From CAWUFC02 sp963921335 (lineage in GTDB: Bacteria; Pseudomonadota; Gammaproteobacteria; Pseudomonadales; Halieaceae), in contig CAWUFC020000001.1 of NCBI GenBank assembly GCA_963921335.3, forward strand, positions 1,612,001 through 1,676,000: a stretch of 64,000 nt of DNA, in the 5' to 3' direction. Positions 59,901-64,000 of the stretch are shown one piece after another. The translations under genes and the position numbers were made by a program. Numbering within the stretch: position 1 is the stretch's first letter; the number at the start of each line of letters is the position of its first letter. The notes beneath the pieces were generated by a model that saw only the letters and a program-made list of their open reading frames with translations, had not been told where the DNA came from and did no database searches.

Positions 59901-60062
59901 GGAGATCATGACCATATCGATATCAAACTCGGGCATCATGCTGCGCTTGATATTCAGTCCGGAGTAGAGGCCGACAATAATGATCATCAGCATCAACAGG
60001 TTGGCCGCTACCGGATTGGTGGCGAACCAGGCAATAATGCCTTTGCGGTGCTTTTCGCTCAT
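56910..60062 (-). CDS. RND-family efflux transporter permease
   Basis: 1050-residue inner-membrane pump. Twelve membrane helices with the large periplasmic loops of the AcrB type. TM4 carries the proton-relay pair in LGIVVDDAIIIGES. The N-terminus NPVAANLLMLMIIIVGLYS and MPEFDIDMVMISMPYPGAAPEE are the hydrophobe/amphiphile-efflux family style. Substrates could include toxic hydrophobic compounds or solvents. The stop of its adaptor overlaps its start (ATGA at 60059-60062). No outer-membrane channel gene is next to it. Confidence 0.95.
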   Translation of the reverse strand: MSEKHRKGIIAWFATNPVAANLLMLMIIIVGLYSGLNIKRSMMPEFDIDMVMISMPYPGAAPEEVEQGIILKIEEALADLDGIKRIESDALESVGRVMIEPENEDNIMELMNDIKTRVDAIAHFPEGAEKPIVGRIELPIQALMIQLKGDLDERSMKELAEQIKLDLIAHPNISSVDIWGARAYEIAIEISEDRLREYHLTLGQVANIVAASSIDLPGGSVRTRNGDIMLRTQGQAYRQGDFEDIVLKTFPDGTRLSLGEIATIEDGFTDTTGFAMFDGKYSIGLPIMAIGEQDILKAARAAKAYVVERNKTLPDSVELVVWSDASYYLEDRLAMMLKNLTMGAIVVFLVLALFLEIKLAFWVMVGIPICFLGAMAVFASPLVGGTLNIISVFGFILVLGIVVDDAIIIGESAYTEQEHHGHSVDAIIRGTHRVATPATFGVLTTIMAFAPQLNLDGIFSAFGEAMGWVVILCLVFSLIESKWILPAHLAHSKPATSRWLVAVDHIQEKVNKRLKHFVEYRYKPFVEKCIRNRYITVASFLSVLILTIGLVAGGQVRLVISPELEGEFIQMDLRMSEGTPQERTLEATGFILSAVKEVEAEYQAESGNSDDLIKHTFAYGNGLIEASMMVELSRPETRQIGASEIMRRWREKVGEIPGSEAVSFSNADGPSFGADISFDLSHHDWEVLKAASAELEEKLRSYDGVYDIQSSASTSAEEFHIDILPEAEALGISRYDLGSQVRHAFYGAEAQRIQRGTHEIKVMVRYPKLDRRNTASLDSMFIRTPDGDAVPFGSVASLEVKPGLSKTTHINFQRAVEINAEADTERVEPGPITREIFTQFLPELAKKYPGLTFSRSGMSDEEEKMTRSLALGFVISLFGIYALLAIPTKSYMQPLIIMGVIPFGIIGAVVGHVITGYAISMMSLMGIIALSGVVVNDSLIMVDFVNRAVRDGSTTKEAVVMAGTRRFRAILLTSLTTFFGLVPILTESSTQAQVIIPMAISLAFGIVFATVITLLLVPSLYMILQDLGRLFGLRNEQDQEDDFTGSAEAR

Positions 60063-61405
60063 GCGGCTTTGACGGACTCGCTAGCGGCTTCGGTAGCGGA
60101 CTGGTCCGGGCCTTCAGTGTCTTCGCTGGTGGTTGGTGCCTGTGGCGGCATACCTGCCGCTTCGAGCATCGCGTCCTGCTGGCGCAGGGTGCTGATACGC
60201 TCGTTAATGCGCACCCGCATGCCAGGCAGGGCGCCGCTGACATTGGTCAGGCTGACCAGGTCGCCGTCCTGCAGGCCCGCGGTCACAAATATTTCGTCGC
60301 CCTCAGTGCGCAGGGTCTGTACCTGGCGATTGCGCAGGGTCATCTGCTCATCAATCACCCAGACATAGTTGCCAGCTCTCAGCACATAGCGCGGCAGTAC
60401 CGCCAGATTGTTCATCTGGCGGCCGAGAATATTGGCTTTAACGAAGGTGCCCATTCGCAGGGGCTTGTTGTCTCCCACCTGCAAAGCGTATGGGTCTTCA
60501 ACTTTGGCCACGGCAAACAGCACCCGTGAGCGCTCGTCGAACACGCCCTCGGTACGCTGCAGTTCTGCCTGCCAGTGGGTGACTTCGCCGGCTACGTCCG
60601 TGTATAGGTCAACGACGGCGCCGGGCACTGACTGATTCCGCAGCCCAACACCCGGAAGATCCAGGTAGGACAGTTTGGACTGGGAAATAGCCAGTCGTAC
60701 TTCGGCGTAGTCCACCGCAAAAATCTCGGCAATGGGAGAGCCGGGGGAAACGTATTGGCCCAGATCGCTGCGCTTGCTACGGATAATGGCATCGTAAGGT
60801 GCGCGGATGCTGGTGCGATCCAGATCGTCCTGGGCTTTGCGCAGATCAGCCTGGGCGGATAGCAGTTGCGCCTGGGCGGTATCCAACTGCGGCTTGCGCA
60901 GGTACAGGTCAGTCGCCTCGGGAGAGCGCGCGTCGCGGTTGGGCAGTTGCTTCCATTCCTTGAAGGCTACTTCTGCCCGGCCTTTTTCCTGGGCCAGGTT
61001 GCTCTCTGCGGATTCTACTGCGGCCCTGGCCCTCAGCAGATTTGCTTTGTAGTCGCGGTCATCAATCTTAACCAGCAGTTCGCCCTGGCTGATATAACCG
61101 CCGGCGTTAAAGGATGGGGACACTTCCAGGATACGACCTGCTACCTCGGACACCAGGGCGGTTTCACGATGCGGGTTCACTGTACCCTGTGCCTGAATGG
61201 GAATGCGCAAATCCTGCAGCGCCACCTCTGCAACATCCACGAGTGCGACCCGCTCAGGCGGAGGCGCCAGTGCAGTATCTGGCCGACTAAAAAACAGGAT
61301 TAGTGCCACCACGAGGGAGGCGCCAACCATTAGAAACGGCAGTAGTATTTTGAAACTCTTGGAAGCCACAGTAAGACTTTGTTCCCCTTCAATAAGCCTG
61401 GCCAA
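60059..61405 (-). CDS. RND efflux periplasmic adaptor (MFP)
   Basis: About 448 residues. The start is TTG 61405 or GTG 61369 (AAGGGG about 15 bp upstream); both leave the membrane anchor ILLPFLMVGASLVVALILFF. Barrel-sandwich hybrid halves are around AQGTVNPHRETALVSEVAG and APYDAIIRSKRSDLGQYV, with an alpha-hairpin between them (RARAAVESAESNLAQEKGRAE). A Ser/Thr/Ala-rich tail follows. It joins the RND pump to an outer-membrane channel. An 11-bp inverted repeat lies upstream. Confidence 0.92.
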   Translation of the reverse strand: MARLIEGEQSLTVASKSFKILLPFLMVGASLVVALILFFSRPDTALAPPPERVALVDVAEVALQDLRIPIQAQGTVNPHRETALVSEVAGRILEVSPSFNAGGYISQGELLVKIDDRDYKANLLRARAAVESAESNLAQEKGRAEVAFKEWKQLPNRDARSPEATDLYLRKPQLDTAQAQLLSAQADLRKAQDDLDRTSIRAPYDAIIRSKRSDLGQYVSPGSPIAEIFAVDYAEVRLAISQSKLSYLDLPGVGLRNQSVPGAVVDLYTDVAGEVTHWQAELQRTEGVFDERSRVLFAVAKVEDPYALQVGDNKPLRMGTFVKANILGRQMNNLAVLPRYVLRAGNYVWVIDEQMTLRNRQVQTLRTEGDEIFVTAGLQDGDLVSLTNVSGALPGMRVRINERISTLRQQDAMLEAAGMPPQAPTTSEDTEGPDQSATEAASESVKAA

Positions 61406-61515
61406 CGACCAGACGGTGAATTTTCGCCCCGCATTATAAGGTTGCGAGCCTCAGGAATCACCGCAAGTTATTGATATTATTACGACTGTGGCTGAAATTT
61501 AGACTAAATTTCGGA

Positions 61516-61547
61516 CAGGCAACATTACCGATCGGCAATGTTGCCTG
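61516..61547. promoter_or_regulatory. nested inverted repeat between RND adaptor and alcohol dehydrogenase
   Basis: CAGGCAACATT (61516-61526) and AATGTTGCCTG (61537-61547) pair perfectly over 11 bp. The 10-bp middle contains the palindrome CCGATCGG (61528-61535). It lies 8 bp past the ADH stop. It could be the ADH terminator (weak T run on the minus strand) or an operator of the RND genes. Confidence 0.6.
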
Positions 61548-61555
61548 AATAATGA

Positions 61556-62659
61556 CTAGATGGTCAGAACGGTTCTGATGCCGCGGCCTGCGGACAGATC
61601 GGCCAGCCCTTCGTTCACTTCCTCAAGGGGTCTGCGAGCGGTCACCATGCCTTCCAGGTCCAGCTTGCCTGCTTTCCAGAGTCGAATCAGCCGAGGAATT
61701 TCGTGCAGGCTGTTGCTGCTGCCCAGCAGGCAGCCGCACAGTTTCTTCTCAGAGATGGCAAACACTACTGCGCTAGGAATATGAATGGCATCTTCAATGG
61801 GTGGTGCGCCCACGCAGACCATCTTGCCGCCCATGCGGATTGAATTCATGCCTGTATCGATGAGTGCACCAACGCCGGCAGTTTCAAAGGCGTAGTCCAT
61901 GCCGATGCCCTCAGTGAGTTCAAAAGCGCGCGCCATCACATCCTCGGCCATGGGGTCGATGACATGCGTTGCACCAAACTCCAACGCAGCTTCCCGACGT
62001 TCCGCTACCGGGTCTGAGACCAGAATGGTGGCAGCTCCCGCGAGTCGAGCGCCCTGGGTTGCTGCAATGCCAATACCGCCCGCACCCATGATCAGCACAG
62101 TGGCCCCTTCTTCAACCTGAGCGGTATTGAGTACTGCGCCAACGCCGGTTTGCAGGGCGCAACCGATGACGCAGACCACATCCAACGGGATGTCTTTGTC
62201 GATCTTGATAGCTCCGGTGGCGGGTGCGACTACCATTTCGGCGAGAGCGGCCACGCCGACGCCGCGCATGACCGTGGTGTCGCCGCGGCTGAGACCTGTG
62301 GTGCCGTCTAGCAGGGTGTTGGTCATGATGTTCATGGTGTTTACGCAGAGGCTGTGCTCGTCACGCTGGCAGTAGTAACACTGGCCGCAGGGTGGGGCAG
62401 GTGTCAGCACCACATGGTCACCGGGTTCGAGGTGGGTGACACCGGGGCCAACGCTCTCCACGACGCCCGAGGCCTCGTGGCCGAGAATAATGGGGTTGTC
62501 GCCGAACGGCATGGTGCCATTGGCGATGGAAAGGTCAGAGTGACACAGGCCACAGTATTTCACCTGTACTCTCACCTCGCCGGCGCGGGGCTCCATGATG
62601 TCGATGTCATCGACGATTTCCAGCGGTTCTCCGCCAACTTTCAAAATAGCTGCGCGCAT
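61556..62659 (-). CDS. zinc-dependent alcohol dehydrogenase (MDR family)
   Basis: 367 residues. Catalytic zinc site in KYCGLCHSDL and GHEASGVVE; structural zinc site with four cysteines in PPCGQCYYCQRDEHSLC. NAD-binding motif is MGAGGIGIAATQGARLAG. It belongs to the class III/benzyl-alcohol-like MDR enzymes that oxidise primary alcohols to aldehydes. It fits a terminal-oxidation pathway with the CYP153-like gene, but lies 16 kb away. The minus-strand ATG is 62659. Confidence 0.93.
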   Translation of the reverse strand: MRAAILKVGGEPLEIVDDIDIMEPRAGEVRVQVKYCGLCHSDLSIANGTMPFGDNPIILGHEASGVVESVGPGVTHLEPGDHVVLTPAPPCGQCYYCQRDEHSLCVNTMNIMTNTLLDGTTGLSRGDTTVMRGVGVAALAEMVVAPATGAIKIDKDIPLDVVCVIGCALQTGVGAVLNTAQVEEGATVLIMGAGGIGIAATQGARLAGAATILVSDPVAERREAALEFGATHVIDPMAEDVMARAFELTEGIGMDYAFETAGVGALIDTGMNSIRMGGKMVCVGAPPIEDAIHIPSAVVFAISEKKLCGCLLGSSNSLHEIPRLIRLWKAGKLDLEGMVTARRPLEEVNEGLADLSAGRGIRTVLTI

Positions 62660-62719
62660 GCTCTCTCCTGTTATTTGTATTCAGTGCAGGCAGGGGAGCG
62701 CATAAGCTAGGTTGGGCGT

Positions 62720-62741
62720 GGCGGCAGTGTCAACTGCCGCC
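62720..62741 (-). terminator. hairpin after mscS
   Basis: GGCGGCAGT (62720-62728) and ACTGCCGCC (62733-62741) form a perfect 9-bp stem with loop GTCA. It lies just past the mscS stop on the minus strand. No T run follows, so it may be a Rho-type or mRNA-protecting structure. Confidence 0.45.
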
Positions 62742-62769
62742 GGTGGATAGTGCGAGTCTGTCCAGTAAA

Positions 62770-63588
62770 TCAGTCTGATTTATCGACGTGGACATCCATT
62801 TGCGGGTAGGGAATGGAGATGTTGTTGGCGTCGAACTCCAGTTTTACTTTCTCCGTTGTCTCGAAGAAGACGTCCCAGTAATCGGCGGCGTTAACCCAGG
62901 GGCGAACCACGAAATTAACGCTGGAGTCAGCCAGTTCACTCACCGCCACCTGGGGCGCCGGGTCAGCGAGAATGCGATCGTCCTCGCTGACAATTTTCTC
63001 CAGCAAGGCCTTGGCCGCACGGATATCATCGCCATAACCACAGCCGAACACCATATCCACCCGGCGGGTTGGGCGGGTTGAGTAGTTGGTGATAGTGTCG
63101 CTGTAAATCGCACCATTGGGGACAATGACTTCCTTGTTGTCCGGCGTGCGCATGGTGGTGGTGAAGATACCGATGGCCTCAACAATGCCCGAGGTGCCCG
63201 CTACTTCAACGAAGTCACCGTTCTTGAAGGGGCGGAACACGATCAGCATCACACCGGAGGCGAAGTTCTGCAGGGAGCCTTGCAGCGACAGGCCGATAGC
63301 CAGACCTGCGGCACCCAGCAGGGCGACCAGTGACGTGGTGTCGATACCCAACTGCCCGAGGGCGGCGATAATGACAAAGAGCAGCAGCACCCAGCGCAAG
63401 ATGTTGCAAATAAAAGTGACCAGCATCGCGTCCATGCCCGCTTTGCCCATCAGCCGTTCGCACAGGCCCACGACCAGGCCGACGACCATCCGGCCAAGGA
63501 CAAAAATAACCACCGCCATGGCGATGTTGATGCCCCAGGGCAGCGCGTAGTCGTTGATCAACGCGTTAATATCGAAAGATTCCGGCAT
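62770..63588 (-). CDS. mscS: mechanosensitive channel MscS-type protein
   Basis: 272 residues, close to E. coli MscS (286). Three membrane helices: INIAMAVVIFVLGRMVVGLVVG, VTFICNILRWVLLLFVIIAALG and TTSLVALLGAAGLAIGLSLQGSL, the last being the pore helix TM3 with its Gly/Ala packing. The cytoplasmic beta domain follows (FRPFKNGDFVEVAG). It opens on membrane tension to release osmolytes after hypo-osmotic shock. Confidence 0.93.
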   Translation of the reverse strand: MPESFDINALINDYALPWGINIAMAVVIFVLGRMVVGLVVGLCERLMGKAGMDAMLVTFICNILRWVLLLFVIIAALGQLGIDTTSLVALLGAAGLAIGLSLQGSLQNFASGVMLIVFRPFKNGDFVEVAGTSGIVEAIGIFTTTMRTPDNKEVIVPNGAIYSDTITNYSTRPTRRVDMVFGCGYGDDIRAAKALLEKIVSEDDRILADPAPQVAVSELADSSVNFVVRPWVNAADYWDVFFETTEKVKLEFDANNISIPYPQMDVHVDKSD

Positions 63589-63760
63589 AGTCGTTATTCC
63601 TTGTTGTTTTATTAATATTGAAGCAGCCTGTCACGAGTATAGCGCCCGTGATGTGGTGCGCCATATTCAACCGTCAGAGCTTGACGCAGTTCACAACTGG
63701 ACGCCCCGAATGACGCTGCGGTATAACCTTGTTCTTTCTGAATCTAAGGACTAAAAAGTA

Positions 63761-64000
63761 ATGACGACTGTATTTGCACAACCCGCAGATTTGCTGGGCA
63801 CCGAAGGGCAACATTTGGGTTACAGCGAATGGCTGGATATCGACCAGGAACGCATCAATCTGTTTGCAGATGCCACCGGCGACCACCAGTGGTTTCACGT
63901 TGATCCCGAGCGCGCCAAGGATGGTCCATTTGGCGCCACTATCGCCCACGGTTACCTGACCCTCTCATTGGCCAATCTGTTTTTGCCCCAGATTATGGAA
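63761..64000 (+). CDS. MaoC-like dehydratase (partial, C-terminus outside window)
   Basis: An open frame from ATG 63761 to the window end gives the first 80 residues. An SD TAAGGA lies 10 bp ahead. The MaoC/hydratase-2 motif is visible as ATGDHQWFHVDPERA followed by GPFGATIAHGYLTLSLA, with the catalytic Asp and His. These enzymes hydrate trans-2-enoyl-CoA to the (R)-3-hydroxyacyl-CoA. The rest (about 70 residues) is outside. It is divergent from mscS. Confidence 0.93.
   Translation, partial: MTTVFAQPADLLGTEGQHLGYSEWLDIDQERINLFADATGDHQWFHVDPERAKDGPFGATIAHGYLTLSLANLFLPQIME

Overview
The window looks like chromosome from a free-living, aerobic, probably marine gammaproteobacterium. The first 13.8 kb carries the proS, aspS, ruvCAB, tol-pal and queEC blocks in an order and with lengths typical of Gammaproteobacteria. 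The rest mixes cytochrome P450s, steroid-type flavoprotein dehydrogenases, a CYP153-like P450 and a TonB receptor, in the style of the Halieaceae/Spongiibacteraceae (OM60/NOR5-like) groups. That placement is inferred from gene content; no 16S or marker search was possible.

Layout: (1) 1-13.8 kb, conserved core: proS (cut by the window edge), an HU protein with a histone-H1-like tail, an FmdB zinc ribbon, aspS-yebC-ruvCAB-ybgC-tolQRAB-pal-cpoB-queE-queC as one near-continuous + strand block with many start/stop overlaps, then tRNA-Lys(UUU) and a perfect 20-bp bidirectional terminator. (2) 13.8-14.2 kb, a gene-free repeat patch in which a 10-mer of the tRNA-Lys T-arm recurs several times, marking the change from core to accessory DNA. 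(3) 14.2-28.9 kb, accessory metabolism: a P450, a SnoaL-like protein, a hemerythrin, a lipase-like hydrolase, an MFS carrier, a Coq4-family protein, two unrelated FAD dehydrogenases (one with a clear KstD signature), an M19 dipeptidase and an amidohydrolase. Two neighbouring genes, cis/trans fatty acid isomerase (cti) and a PHB-depolymerase-like esterase, are each broken by one in-frame stop codon. (4) 28.9-37.9 kb, the most interesting part: an exported propeller-like protein, a DUF3604/PHP lipoprotein, a P450, a TetR regulator, an Old-Yellow-Enzyme-type reductase, an SDR and two VOC proteins, arranged around three successive divergent promoters that all carry the same palindrome (TTATGYAAT, 3 bp, ATTRCATAW). 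I read this as one TetR-controlled catabolic regulon not tied to any pathway I know. (5) 37.9-52.9 kb: sulfotransferase, small-molecule kinase, FAD oxidoreductase with a second TetR, Nudix, DUF3667, SDR, a CYP153-like P450, a 2OG-Fe(II) oxygenase divergent from a TonB-dependent receptor whose leader holds a perfect FNR box, an outer-membrane barrel, DUF1214, nitroreductase and GST. (6) 53-64 kb: YihY and TlpA-like proteins, an overlapping arsC-wrbA-DUF2069-yeiP-dgkA cassette, an RND pump with its adaptor, a zinc alcohol dehydrogenase, MscS and the start of a MaoC hydratase.

Taken together, regions 3-5 suggest uptake (TonB receptor, outer-membrane barrel, MFS), oxidation (three P450s, KstD-like enzyme, SDRs, ADH), reduction (OYE), conjugation (sulfotransferase, kinase, GST) and export (RND) of hydrophobic, perhaps steroid-, terpenoid- or alkane-like compounds. 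The substrate cannot be read from sequence. No transposase, integrase, CRISPR array, rRNA or phage gene was seen.
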